A stretch of DNA of 64,000 nt from UBA6224 sp963800205 (GTDB lineage: Bacteria > Patescibacteriota > Saccharimonadia > Saccharimonadales > UBA4665): NCBI GenBank assembly GCA_963800205.1, contig CAWCZQ010000005.1, forward strand, positions 186,001-250,000, written 5' to 3'. Below the pieces are notes generated by a model. That model did not search any database. It had not been told where the DNA came from and was given only the letters and a program-made list of their open reading frames with translations. This document shows, in pieces, positions 43,565 to 52,287 of the stretch (positions within the stretch are counted from its first letter, which is position 1; every line of letters begins with the position of its first letter). A program made the translations under genes and the position numbers.

Positions 43565-45161
43565 CTCTCAGCCAATAGGCCGTTTGTCGCACCAGTTTTT
43601 CGGAATCACTTTTATCTTTCAGTAATACCTTCAGTGCTTCTTCGGCAAAGACACCGTTTTGGGAACCTTTGGCAAGCACCACCGCACCAGATTTCAGTTG
43701 TTTCTTAACATACTCACCAGCTGCCGTGGGAGTATCAAAGCTTTGTACTACACAATTGTTGTCGGCGGCAGCCGGCGCCGTATAGGCTGCGGCATCTGTA
43801 CCAATAGTCACGACCAAGTCTAACCAGGAAGGATCACACTGTTCCCCTACCGCGGTATGCGCCTCGGCGCTACTATCACCCAACTCATTCATACTACCCA
43901 GTATGGCAATTCGTTGCGGAGCAGCTGTATTTTTCAGCACTTCCAACGCTGCCGATACCGCCATCGGGCTCGCATTATAGGTGTCGTCAATGAGAATACT
44001 CTTACGGATGCCGGGCAGTAGCTGCATGCGGCCAGCAAAGGGACGTAGGTTATCCAGAGCTACTTTAACGTCATCAATTGGCAGAGCCAGTTCGCAAGCC
44101 ACGGCAGCAGCCGCCAGCGCAATCTTGGCACCCTGCTGACCGACCATTTCTATGGTTCGAGTCAGCTTTTGCCCGGCGAGGTCAAAAGACACCTGCTGTT
44201 TGCCAAATGTCTTGGCAGGCTTGTTTGACAACCCTGCATAGGTTGCCGGTTTGGCACCATATGCCACATATTCGTATCCAGCGAGGTACTGCTTGGGTGT
44301 ATCATCGGTATTTACTAGCACTTTTTTCGAGTAGTCGAATAGGGTCAGCTCCTCGGCGGCTACGGCATCGAGCGTACCAAATTGTTCCATGTGTTCTGGT
44401 GCAATCGAACTCAGCACCGTTACGTCTGGCCGCAGATAGGTAAAGTGCCGCATCTGGCCCGGGCCATCGGTACCCAGCTCTAGAACCACAACATCGTATG
44501 GGTAGTCTGGACGGATCGCCCGCCGATTATGCAGCAGTATTTTCAGCCACGCCCATGCGTTATATAACCCAGGTTGTTCGTGTCCAAATACCACCAATGG
44601 TACCGTCAAGCGGTCGTTATAGTTGCCAGACTGATACTGGACTCGTCGCGTCCCGGCCAATGCATTGGCAATCGCTAATTTTGTTGAGGTCTTACCCACA
44701 CTGCCCGCGACTGCCACGATAGCAAAGGAGTGCCGTTTACGTAGCTGCTTTACTTGCCGCTCCAACAAAACGCATAACACAGCCTTGCCGATGGCCTTAA
44801 GCCGAAACGGTATACCCACCAGACTCAATACCGGCAGCAAATGCGCCCAGACGACGGGATATGCCACAACAGCGGCAAGCCCAAAATACAACCATACCAG
44901 CGACGCCTGTTGAGCCCCGTAGATGGCCATAACGATACCACCTACCAGTTGCACCGCCATACCGAGTCGGACAAAATCTACCAAGAGTCTACCGCCGAGC
45001 CGTAATGGCAGCCGCGTTATCGTACTCAAGTCATTGGTGCGCCAGAACAACCAGTAATAGCGTGTCGGGTTATAGCCGGCATCAGCATAAAGCCACCCCA
45101 AGATAGTCGCGGCCCGCCAGCCGTATAAGGAGCGGAGATTTGCCATAATCGTGTCGATCAT
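43539..45161 (-). CDS. murF: UDP-MurNAc-tripeptide--D-Ala-D-Ala ligase, membrane-anchored
   Basis: Adds D-Ala-D-Ala to the UDP-MurNAc peptide. Seen: AVAGSVGKTSTKLAI (Mur ligase P-loop), GNYNDRLTVPLVVF, VVLELGTDGPGQM, SIAPEHMEQFG, LIDDTYNASPMAVSAALE (D-Ala-D-Ala type signature) and MNELGDSSAEAHTAVGE. 540 residues, longer than the usual 450 because of an N-terminal membrane region (LVDFVRLGMAVQLVGGIVMAIYG and a second helix), so the enzyme is likely tethered. TATACT 9 nt before the ATG. Convergent with ddl. Confidence 0.93.
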   Translation of the reverse strand: MIDTIMANLRSLYGWRAATILGWLYADAGYNPTRYYWLFWRTNDLSTITRLPLRLGGRLLVDFVRLGMAVQLVGGIVMAIYGAQQASLVWLYFGLAAVVAYPVVWAHLLPVLSLVGIPFRLKAIGKAVLCVLLERQVKQLRKRHSFAIVAVAGSVGKTSTKLAIANALAGTRRVQYQSGNYNDRLTVPLVVFGHEQPGLYNAWAWLKILLHNRRAIRPDYPYDVVVLELGTDGPGQMRHFTYLRPDVTVLSSIAPEHMEQFGTLDAVAAEELTLFDYSKKVLVNTDDTPKQYLAGYEYVAYGAKPATYAGLSNKPAKTFGKQQVSFDLAGQKLTRTIEMVGQQGAKIALAAAAVACELALPIDDVKVALDNLRPFAGRMQLLPGIRKSILIDDTYNASPMAVSAALEVLKNTAAPQRIAILGSMNELGDSSAEAHTAVGEQCDPSWLDLVVTIGTDAAAYTAPAAADNNCVVQSFDTPTAAGEYVKKQLKSGAVVLAKGSQNGVFAEEALKVLLKDKSDSEKLVRQTAYWLRVKRSQFGD

Positions 45162-45178
45162 ACTGCGCCTAGTATAGC

Positions 45179-46063
45179 CTACCGCTCCACCTTTGACAGA
45201 CGTTGCTTGAGCTGGTCTAGCGGAATGGTGCGTGACGGAACCTTAATTTGGCGCTGCAGGCCATACCCTTTGTACGTGGCGGTATAGCCAGAATTTTTAT
45301 CTTGGACTTTGAGCATGGTGTGCGATAGCTTGTCTACGGTAATCGTTAACTCCACGGGCGGGAGGGTTTGGTACTGCGACGCACTCACATCTTGGAGTAC
45401 CGACAGACCGAGGTCGGTCTCAAACGCCTGCATCAGCCGCACGTAGGGCGCTTGCGCCACCGACACCCGGTACTGATAGGCCCGGCGACCATCAACGGTC
45501 ACGCGCTTGACTGCGGCATAGTCTGGTGTAAATACTGGGTACGTATCCATAAATTCAGCAATCGACTGACGCTGTACTGCGGTCAGATTACCGACCGGTG
45601 GAATCGGCGCATAGCCGACATCCAAAAAGGCTCGCTCAAATAAGCTGGCGTCCGCACCGCCTGCTTTGCCCCAAGTGTTCAGCAGCGATTTGTACGACGA
45701 CCCGAGCTTGGTATCGTGCGCCGCAATGTGGGTGTACCGGACATAATCAGCCTTTGGTGTACCAATACTTTCTGTCGTGACGCTGTTGGCATCGTTTTTG
45801 GCGGTTACGACCCACAACGCAGCATTCGTCTCGCCCGTTTGCATCAGAATCTGCTGCTTCAGCCCGTCGGAGCTCGAAGCCACATCGACTGTTTTCGTAA
45901 CGCTAGCTGTTTTGAGATTGTTTTGCAGCATATCGGCAAAAGCTCGTTGCGGGCTTTGATATACCTGCGTCCACCACAGCAAGCCAAATAACCCATACAG
46001 CAGCGCCCCAAATACGACCATGAATCGTATCGGATATCTGCGTACTAAATCAACGAACATCAT
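45179..46063 (-). CDS. Membrane-anchored extracellular protein, 294 aa
   Basis: One N-terminal helix (FMVVFGALLYGLFGLLWW) with the rest outside: ADMLQNNLKTASVTKTV, VELTITVDKLSHTMLKVQDKNSGYTATYKGYG near the end. No family recognised. The TACAAT box 7 nt before ATG 46063 predicts a leaderless start. It ends 17 bases before the murF start, so a link to the wall is possible. Confidence 0.72.
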   Translation of the reverse strand: MMFVDLVRRYPIRFMVVFGALLYGLFGLLWWTQVYQSPQRAFADMLQNNLKTASVTKTVDVASSSDGLKQQILMQTGETNAALWVVTAKNDANSVTTESIGTPKADYVRYTHIAAHDTKLGSSYKSLLNTWGKAGGADASLFERAFLDVGYAPIPPVGNLTAVQRQSIAEFMDTYPVFTPDYAAVKRVTVDGRRAYQYRVSVAQAPYVRLMQAFETDLGLSVLQDVSASQYQTLPPVELTITVDKLSHTMLKVQDKNSGYTATYKGYGLQRQIKVPSRTIPLDQLKQRLSKVER

Positions 46064-46164
46064 GCATGCTATTGTATCAGGCTGCTATGGGTTGTTTATA
46101 CTTATGCCGACCATCTGTTGCACTAGTCTTGACTGCCACAGGCAACCCAGCCCGTTCACGAGTG

Positions 46165-47802
46165 CTATAGTTCCTTGGTCTTCGCCTGGACGCCACTAGA
46201 CATGGAGCCGTTCAATTGGCTCTGGAGTGGACCGACTAACTGCATGATAGGCGTCGACTTTTCTGGTGCCGTAATTGTGACCGGCTTGTACTGCATAGTC
46301 GTTGATATTGTTGCTTTATATTTCATCTCTTTTTCATCTTTGTTGCTTGTGTGCGCAGTTACTTTTACGACATGTTGGGTACTTTTGTCTACCCATAATG
46401 TAAGAGGTGTTGTATCGTGATCGGCCAATTCATTGCTGTTGTATCCACTATTTTCTATATCGCAAGAATTGACAGTTTTTGCGATAGATAACTTATTGAG
46501 CCCTTTCACAAAAGCGGCGCCTTTGTCGTCATCTATCAATATCTCAAATTTCTGTACTTTTGCGCCATTGACCATATCGTCAGCTACGCCCTTAATTGTT
46601 ACGAATGGGTGTTTTTGATACTGCTCTTTTAACAATTCCAAATCACTATTTTTCAATGGCTGAGCACTTTCCATAATACAGCTAAGCCCAGCTTGTTTAA
46701 GTAGCGTGCTATCTATCTCGAACCACTTGTTAGCAACTTTATCATTCATTGAGAGGATCATCTGCCCATAACTGGGGTCAATACTTGATGCCATACCGGC
46801 AATTACACTGAGATCCCCCAGCTTAACATACGCACTTTCGTCAATGTATCTCACACTACCTGCAATATCTACACCCATGACCGTGACAGTCATGTTCGTT
46901 TCTAGGGCGTGCTTTGCCGAGCTCGCCTTTCCGTCGTATACGGCCTTATACACAATACCGCCAGCCTCAGTAGGCTCACCTTCAACTTTACCCTCAAACG
47001 CAATCTCCGTTTCTTGTATCGAATTGAGGACAGCAGACATCAGCACATTCTCTGGTTTATTGGGCACGACAATACCAAAGTAGGCTGCAGCCGAACCACC
47101 CCCTAAGACTGCTACCGTCGCGGCGGCGATCAGAAAGAATTTGAAGAATTTTTTCCGTTTTTTGGGCTGAGCATTCGCTGCTACTCCTCCTACGGCAGCA
47201 CCTTGCGTCGATGCGTCCGGTTGCTCACTCACGAACGGCGTTTCTTGTCCGAAAACCTTTGGAGTGGTGGGCTGGCTTGTTTCAGCACTACTTGGGTCTG
47301 TGGCTTGGGTGGTGGGCACTAGAGGGCTGGTTGTTTCGAGTGATTCTGGCGCAATTGAGGTGCCTGGTGCTGCTGCGGCAGGTTCGCCTGGTGCAGTGGT
47401 ATCGGTGACACTTTCTTCTGGTGAGGCTGCGTCGTTACTGGTTACAACGGGTTCGGATGTTGGCGTAGTGCTCTCCATCGCACTGGTCTCTCCTTCTTGC
47501 TGGGGCTTTTCTTCGGTTGGCGTCTCTGCGGCTGGCTCGGGTTTCGGAGCAGCGTCAGCTGATGCTGGTGTGGGTTCGGGTTCGGTAGTGTCATCAGTAG
47601 CGGTCTGCTGGGGTTGCTCAGGTTCTGCTGGAGCTGCCGGTTCGGTTTCGGATGGAGTTGCCTGGGAAGTCTCCGGCGTACTTTCTGTCTGGGGTTGAGT
47701 GTTCTCGGCCGGTTCGGGCTGTACGACGGCACCAGGTTGATCGGACGGGGCTTGTGCGTTAGTTTTTGGTTTATCTGCGTCTGAAGAATTGTTTGGTGCC
47801 AT
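46165..47802 (-). CDS. Tail-anchored-like extracellular protein with P/T/E-rich cytoplasmic arm
   Basis: 545 residues in three parts: an extremely Pro/Thr/Glu/Ser/Ala-rich region of about 200 residues, a single membrane helix (FFKFFLIAAATVAVLGGGSAAAYFGIVV, about residues 220-245), and an outside domain with beta-rich sequence (MTVTVMGVDIAGSVRYIDESAYVKLGDLSVIA). Cys pairs occur in the second half. The long disordered arm lies before the helix, so it would be cytoplasmic unless the orientation is reversed. No family recognised. ATG with ACAGGAAACA. Confidence 0.74.
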   Translation of the reverse strand: MAPNNSSDADKPKTNAQAPSDQPGAVVQPEPAENTQPQTESTPETSQATPSETEPAAPAEPEQPQQTATDDTTEPEPTPASADAAPKPEPAAETPTEEKPQQEGETSAMESTTPTSEPVVTSNDAASPEESVTDTTAPGEPAAAAPGTSIAPESLETTSPLVPTTQATDPSSAETSQPTTPKVFGQETPFVSEQPDASTQGAAVGGVAANAQPKKRKKFFKFFLIAAATVAVLGGGSAAAYFGIVVPNKPENVLMSAVLNSIQETEIAFEGKVEGEPTEAGGIVYKAVYDGKASSAKHALETNMTVTVMGVDIAGSVRYIDESAYVKLGDLSVIAGMASSIDPSYGQMILSMNDKVANKWFEIDSTLLKQAGLSCIMESAQPLKNSDLELLKEQYQKHPFVTIKGVADDMVNGAKVQKFEILIDDDKGAAFVKGLNKLSIAKTVNSCDIENSGYNSNELADHDTTPLTLWVDKSTQHVVKVTAHTSNKDEKEMKYKATISTTMQYKPVTITAPEKSTPIMQLVGPLQSQLNGSMSSGVQAKTKEL

Positions 47803-47966
47803 ATTGTTTCCTGTTATACGTTTGACATGTCTTATCGAAAATTATACATAAGCAGTTCTAATACGCCAATTTGTGCCGTCGCCACCGAGAGACAAGGAGC
47901 GTCTCACCTCCTAGGTTTTTTCAATTTCCTCAGCCAACAAAAAAACACCGACATACCCGATGCTCC

Positions 47967-47991
47967 TAGTTGGTGGGCGAGGAGGGACTCG
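47967..47991 (-). repeat. Direct copy of the tRNA-Leu 3' end
   Basis: A perfect 25-base copy of the tRNA-Leu 3' end (48125-48149), starting TAGTTGGTGGGCGAGGAG and running to ACTCG; the 26 bases to its left also resemble the tRNA-Leu terminator, with substitutions. It could be a recombination site or the relic of a second tRNA-Leu. Confidence 0.7.
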
Positions 47992-48080
47992 CCTCGATAC
48001 TTTGTATCGACCCCAAAGGCGTTCCGCCTTTCTGGGACAAGGTGCGGGGAGTGCCGCCATGGCACTCCCGTTCGAGTCCC
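47984..48080 (+). repeat. Structured repeat element, copy A
   Basis: Outer arms GGGACTCG / CGAGTCCC enclose three hairpins: TCGATAC-TTT-GTATCGA, AAAGGCG-TTC-CGCCTTT and GGGAGTGCC-GCCAT-GGCACTCCC. The right part from 48038 to 48080 is nearly identical to copy B at 62563-62603. The end GTTCGAGTCCC looks like a tRNA T-arm. Confidence 0.6.
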
Positions 48081-48095
48081 AGCCTGTCCTCAACT

Positions 48096-48122
48096 AAAAA
48101 ACATCGGACGATACCGATGTTT
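48096..48122 (-). terminator. Terminator of the tRNA-Leu gene
   Basis: Stem AAACATCGG / CCGATGTTT with a 6-base loop and a T-run on the minus strand, just below the tRNA. Confidence 0.85.
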
Positions 48123-48128
48123 CTTAGT

Positions 48129-48214
48129 TGGTGGGCGAGGAGGGACTCGAACCCTCAAGCCTTTTGGGCAGCGGATTTTAAGTCCACCGCGTATACCAAT
48201 TCCGCCACTCGCCC
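48129..48214 (-). tRNA. tRNA-Leu (TAA)
   Basis: Acceptor GGGCGAG / CTCGCCC, long variable arm (CTGCCCAAAAGGCTT), anticodon loop with TTAA, T-arm GAGGGTTCGAGTCCCTC and an encoded CCA. 86 bases as expected for leucine. The anticodon TAA reads TTA/TTG. Confidence 0.95.
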
Positions 48215-48277
48215 GGGCTGGAACGGGTTCATTATACTACGGGTCGAGCACTTTCCCCACTCTTCGAGTAAACTTGG

Positions 48278-48583
48278 TTAGCTGCGGTCTTCCGCCATAC
48301 GAGCGCCGACATAAATAATAGATGCTGCCAGAGCAATGACTGCTAAGCTACCCAATGATCGCCATACAATATCACCGTTATCTCCGAATACCCCCCATAT
48401 AGCCAACATGCCAATTATCAAGAAGAACACCGCACTTGCTATAAGAACCCACGCAGTCATACGCTGTACTTTTTGGAACATTGTCAGCGGCGCATCGCTG
48501 ATTTGGTGGATAGGAATCTGCTTCACCTCGAGTGGTGTTTCGTTCGATGCTGTAGTTTCGGTTGTCGTTGTGTCGTCTTGCAT
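48278..48583 (-). CDS. Two-helix membrane protein, 101 aa
   Basis: ATG 48583 (MQDDTTTTETTASNE) is used because AAAGG precedes it and an upstream in-frame TTG extension lacks support. A polar Thr-rich N-terminus is followed by two helices (AWVLIASAVFFLIIGMLAIWG and LAVIALAASIIYVGARM). Probably a small membrane regulator or subunit; no family. Confidence 0.72.
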   Translation of the reverse strand: MQDDTTTTETTASNETPLEVKQIPIHQISDAPLTMFQKVQRMTAWVLIASAVFFLIIGMLAIWGVFGDNGDIVWRSLGSLAVIALAASIIYVGARMAEDRS

Positions 48584-48663
48584 AGCAAATCCTTTACTAT
48601 TTATGGCACACAGTATAATACCAGCTGCCAAAAAACGTAGTGGATTACCTCACACACAGATCA

Positions 48664-49083
48664 CTAGCAGGCATCGAGGCGAATTTCGCCCTCGCTCATT
48701 TGCTCAACAAACGCGCGCAGGTTTTCAGATAACAACGGCTGAAGAGCCCACAGGCGGCACGCACGAAAGTAGGCAAACTCGTCATGGATATGAGTTTCCA
48801 TCACCCGTGGTGAACCCTCTATCTCAGTTTCGTACCAGGAATAGAGACGGTTTGTGTCATTTTGACGAAAGCTGGTTTTGCCTAAATACCGTGCCAATCG
48901 CACCTCTACACCTAGCTCTTCCTTTAGCTCGCGCCGCATAGCCCGCTCAGGCGATTCGCCTAGCTCAACTTTGCCCCCTGGCAGTTCCCACTGTTCCTGC
49001 CCTTCAGCATGTCTGTGCAATAGCAAAATATCGCCATCGATATTGCGTATGACACCACCCGCCATCTCTATTGGAGTATTCAT
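48664..49083 (-). CDS. MutT/Nudix hydrolase
   Basis: 139 residues with an exact Nudix box GGKVELGESPERAMRRELKEELGVEV and GGVIRNIDGDILLLHR before it. May be an 8-oxo-dGTP-type cleaner or a general nucleotide diphosphatase. ATG 49083 is preceded by TATAAT 10 nt upstream; the frame to 49170 crosses a terminator and is not coding. Confidence 0.9.
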   Translation of the reverse strand: MNTPIEMAGGVIRNIDGDILLLHRHAEGQEQWELPGGKVELGESPERAMRRELKEELGVEVRLARYLGKTSFRQNDTNRLYSWYETEIEGSPRVMETHIHDEFAYFRACRLWALQPLLSENLRAFVEQMSEGEIRLDAC

Positions 49084-49103
49084 ATTGCCACCGATTATAC
49101 AGT

Positions 49104-49134
49104 GCAAAAAAGTCCTGGCAAGCACCAGGACTTT
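49104..49134 (-). terminator. Terminator of tRNA-Cys
   Basis: Stem AAAGTCCTGG / CCAGGACTTT, loop TGCTTG, with T-run on the minus strand. Confidence 0.88.
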
Positions 49135-49146
49135 CTGTGGTTCATG

Positions 49147-49220
49147 TGGAGGCACCTGCGGGATTTGCACCCGCGTACACGGTTTTGCAGACCGCTGCGT
49201 AACTACTCCGCCAAGGCGCC
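49147..49220 (-). tRNA. tRNA-Cys (GCA)
   Basis: Acceptor GGCGCCT / AGGTGCC with one G-T pair, D-arm GCGGAGTAGTTACGC, anticodon loop CTGCAAA, T-arm GCGGGTGCAAATCCCGC and encoded CCA. 74 bases. Confidence 0.95.
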
Positions 49221-49373
49221 GTATATTTTCGTAACATGCTTATCATACCAAGTGTAGCCCCGCTATTCTACCGGCATTGCCCGCAAAAACGTAAGATTAC
49301 CCACAGACAAAAGCCAGAAAGGTTGTTTAGTCTTAATCTCACCAACTAAATAATGTGTGACAAGGAGGAATAT

Positions 49374-50108
49374 ATGGCTTCTATCAGTCAGTCTTTCCAG
49401 GATGGTCTCGCGAATGTGTTTGATTACATTCCCCAGATTATTGGTGCTCTCGTGCTCTTACTAATTGGTTATTTTGTAGCGAAAATTATCGAATTCGTCG
49501 TGCGCAAAGTACTGCGCCGGCTGCGGTTCGATCACGCCTTGCACACTTCTCCGGCCGGTCGATATATTATCCGGATCATGGAGAGTCCCACCCACTTTGT
49601 CGGGCGCCTGACGTTTTGGCTCATATTCTTAGCCTTTATTTCGTTTGCGGTGTCGGCACTTAACTTGCCTGTGCTCACGCATATCCTCAATGGCATCTAT
49701 AACTACCTGCCACACATTGTCGCAGCCATCCTAATATTCTTAGTGGCTAGCACTCTGTCGGTGAGCGGCTCCGCCTTTGTACAGCGAGTAATGGGTAAGA
49801 CTCCCATGGCAAAACTTATCGCCACCGTCTGGCCGTCATTGGTCATGAGTATTGCAGCGTTCATGATCTTAAACGAATTGGCCATCGCTCGTGATATCGT
49901 CAACATCACCTACGCTGCCATTATGGGTTCACTGGCCCTGGGCCTTGCCCTGGCCTTCGGCCTCGGTGGTCGTGATGTCGCCAAGCACATGCTCGACCAA
50001 GCTTATGAGTCGGGCCGTCGTAACTCCGGTAGCGTCAAGGCCGAGCTGGCTAACGCCAAAGAAAACACCAAGCGCCAAGCCCGCGGCGCCCACGACAATA
50101 TGGCATAG
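49374..50108 (+). CDS. MscS-type TM-helix membrane protein
   Basis: 244 residues with four or five hydrophobic segments and the TM-helix repeat typical of this family (GALVLLLIGYFVAKIIEFVVRKVLRRLRFD and LVMSIAAFMILNELAIARDIVN), ending in a basic helical tail. No MscS beta domain, so it is the short TM_helix protein often seen in the same genomes. ATG 49374 has ACAAGGAGGAATAT. Followed by a strong terminator. Confidence 0.82.
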   Translation: MASISQSFQDGLANVFDYIPQIIGALVLLLIGYFVAKIIEFVVRKVLRRLRFDHALHTSPAGRYIIRIMESPTHFVGRLTFWLIFLAFISFAVSALNLPVLTHILNGIYNYLPHIVAAILIFLVASTLSVSGSAFVQRVMGKTPMAKLIATVWPSLVMSIAAFMILNELAIARDIVNITYAAIMGSLALGLALAFGLGGRDVAKHMLDQAYESGRRNSGSVKAELANAKENTKRQARGAHDNMA

Positions 50109-50132
50109 CGACAACCACGTCGCACCACGCCC

Positions 50133-50158
50133 AAAAACCGGCCACTCGGCCGGTTTTT
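50133..50158 (+). terminator. Terminator after the TM-helix gene
   Basis: Stem AAAAACCGGCC / GGCCGGTTTTT with ACTC loop. Confidence 0.95.
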
Positions 50159-50254
50159 GATTGGCGTAATCTATCCTACTGAGGCAATATATTCTCCATG
50201 CTAAAATGTGCCAGTCATTGTAGATCATCCATTCCCAGAGAATTAGGAGCTACC

Positions 50255-50998
50255 ATGAAGCTCATCTGCAAGATTCTGTCCTTTGGCTTGCTGCTTGCCA
50301 CACCGCTTGTCGGTGTACTGACAGCACAGCCGGCAAGTGCCAGCACCACGACGCTCAGACCAGGTATGCATCGCCCAGCTGTCAACAAGCTCCAGCTATA
50401 TCTGGATCTCAGCCGACGCCAGGATTTCTTTGCCTACCCGACGTATACTGATTACTTCGGCACGTCTACGACCCGGGCGCTCAAGCACTGGCAGCGCGCC
50501 ACCCACCACCGCGCCACTGGCACCATTGTCGTCGGCGGCAGGCAGTGGCGGCAGTTGCGTCGAGAGGCCACCCAGATGCCCGATGGCATCGATTCCCGCA
50601 GCCGTGGCTATGCCCGGCGCGAGGGTTGGGCGGTCGACTCCAGCAAGGCTACACGCAATTTGTACGTCCTGCACTACAGCAAGGCACGCAAGCGCGTGGT
50701 TGCCACAGTAGGGGCCAGTGCTCGCTACGGCGACGCCCGCGGCTCAGCTTACGTTACCCGCAACGGCGTCCATCGCATCTTCCGCAAGGGTGGCGCCGAC
50801 TACGAGTCGACGCTGTATCACGTCAAGATGCCCTATCCGTCGTTCTTCAGCGGCGGCGAGGCCATCCACTACTCGGTGGACTTTGCCATCTACGGTTACT
50901 CCAAGGCCAGCCATGGTTGTCTCAATTTGAAGTACATCGAAGACGCCGAGTACGTCAACAGCCTGCCCATGGGCACGGTGGTCATCGTGCATCCGTAG
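50255..50998 (+). CDS. L,D-transpeptidase (YkuD) with N-terminal binding domain
   Basis: Secreted or wall-bound enzyme that crosslinks peptidoglycan via 3-3 links. Signal peptide (KLICKILSFGLLLATPLVGVL, cut near QPASAS), then a peptidoglycan-binding-like helical domain (LRPGMHRPAVNKLQLYLDL), then the YkuD catalytic core with HYSVDFAIYGYSKASHGCLNL (His, Ser, and Cys in SHGC). The ATG at 50255 has TAGGAGCTACC; 247 residues. Its codons are far richer in G and C than its neighbours, which suggests later arrival or a different expression regime. Confidence 0.93.
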   Translation: MKLICKILSFGLLLATPLVGVLTAQPASASTTTLRPGMHRPAVNKLQLYLDLSRRQDFFAYPTYTDYFGTSTTRALKHWQRATHHRATGTIVVGGRQWRQLRREATQMPDGIDSRSRGYARREGWAVDSSKATRNLYVLHYSKARKRVVATVGASARYGDARGSAYVTRNGVHRIFRKGGADYESTLYHVKMPYPSFFSGGEAIHYSVDFAIYGYSKASHGCLNLKYIEDAEYVNSLPMGTVVIVHP

Positions 50999-51000
50999 CA

Positions 51001-51349
51001 CCACTGCCCTAGTCAGAATCTATCCAAGGTGAGCAATAGCCCGTTACGATGATGGTTGTCCATCAATCTCTCGTAACGGGCTTTACTCATTTTTAGCCAC
51101 AATACAGGTCCTATCGAGTTCGATACTCGCCGAAGCAAACGCTATACGCAAGCTAGATGCAGTCCAACACTCGCCAATAACAGTGCCTATGTAAGCTAAA
51201 TAAAACTAGCGTCGCTAAACAAAACCACCGTTATCAGCCACTCCCAGCGTTATCGCAACTGCGTCAATACAGCCGGTGTCACAACAAACACTCACTAGCA
51301 TCCGGTCGCAAAAAATCCCTGATTGGGCTGGCTGGTGTCATGGGAATGA
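51001..51349. other. Gene-free region after the L,D-transpeptidase
   Basis: After the terminator at 51039-51084 the sequence up to the decayed hydrolase shows no promoter pair, long frame or repeat that I could recognise. Confidence 0.5.
51039..51084 (+). terminator. Terminator after the L,D-transpeptidase gene
   Basis: Stem GCCCGTTACGA / TCGTAACGGGC with an inner TGATGG / CCATCA stem, followed by TTTA. Confidence 0.85.
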
Positions 51350-51715
51350 GGTAGTGTAGTAGCAGTCCGGCTGTTACTTGCCGGCATAACCCTGCCGACG
51401 AAAGTTAGTGTCCTCTCGGCATCGAGCAGCACCAGTCAATTCCGTACTGGCGCCACCTTTACCCAATACTCACTCGATAGTTGGGGCAACGCTACGGCCA
51501 TCAGCAGCGGCAAAACACTATTACTTAATTCAACCTACATCGTCAATCAACATGTCATGGGCTGGGGTTCCTCGAACCCCGAACCTTCATCTGGCGTATA
51601 CGACTTTAGTTCTATCGATAAACGCATTCCGGTAGCGTGAACGGTTCCGGCAAAGACGCACCCGTTATAACGCTTACTGCCTGCTGCGCTCCCGACTGGA
51701 TGAAGGGCGGCACGC
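51350..51715 (+). pseudogene. Decayed secreted glycoside hydrolase
   Basis: No start codon in the proper place and at least one frame change. Read from 51350 it starts with a signal-like stretch (AVRLLLAGITLPTKVSVLSAS), then TSQFRTGATFTQYSLDSWGN, HVMGWGSSNPEPSSGVYDFSSIDKRI, which resembles the region of actinobacterial secreted beta-glycosidases where GWGxxNPEPxxGxYxW is common. After a TGA at 51638 the next frame continues with PVITLTACCAPDWMKGG, which is the expected following segment. The rest of the enzyme is gone. Confidence 0.65.
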
Positions 51716-51719
51716 TGGA

Positions 51720-52235
51720 TCAACCGACTGGTCGCAGCTCGAAAAAGCGCTTCCCATTACCCAACGTCACCGGAAAGGTCTTGAGCCATATCTCATCTAC
51801 TAAATCGTGTTGCAGCAATGTCTGAATAAAATTGCCACCACCATGCACTTGAATCATTGGTCCGTTCGCTATCTTTGAGTTCTTATCGCTGCGCCACCAC
51901 GTTGCCGCTCATAAGGTGGTGAGTTATGCCCGCTCAGGTCTCCGTTTGCTCGATGCGACACCACGTATTTCGTCGCCTTGTCGAAAGCTTCGGCTAAATG
52001 CGTTCTCTTAATGCGGCCAGTACGACGCCAATAGTCGTACGTTTTGCGCCCCAACGAGCCCGTCAAATGTCATGCTCATTGCGAACTCATTAGTTCGTTG
52101 GCTGTATCGTCGAAATACGGAAACCTCCACCCGCCATAGCCGAATCCGATCGACGAATCTTCGTCTGATCCGCCCGGAGACTAGCAAAACACCGTCGGGA
52201 GCGATATCAAAACTCAGTACCACTATCTTTCTCAT
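51720..52235 (-). pseudogene. Decayed RibD/dihydrofolate-reductase-like protein
   Basis: Pieces of one protein in several frames on the minus strand: MRKIVVLSFDIAPDGVLLVSG at 52235, then MSMTFDGLVGAQN, then LGRKTYDYWRRTGRIKRTHL and FDKATKYVVSHRANGDL (51869-52066), then GPMIQVHGGGNFIQTLL and VTLGNGKRFFELRPVG ending at 51720. This order matches bacterial dihydrofolate reductase family proteins (RibD C-terminal domain). At least three frame changes make it a pseudogene. It ends tail to tail with the decayed hydrolase. Confidence 0.75.
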
Positions 52236-52287
52236 ACGTTGATCATAGCAAAGATATTCGTACCCTGGCCAATTTTCTGTGAGTAGA

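Larger units (their letters stand above)
47803..48128. other. Intergenic region with structured element and tRNA-Leu copy
   Basis: 326 bases without a gene: a partial duplicate of the tRNA-Leu 3' region (47941-47991), a set of hairpins closed by GGGACTCG / CGAGTCCC (47984-48080), and a terminator (48096-48122). Confidence 0.6.

Noticed and set aside
47264..47698. Plus-strand 144-codon frame rich in Gly, Ser and Val
   Set aside because: It is the complement of the Pro/Thr/Glu-rich arm of the minus-strand gene; low complexity makes false frames.
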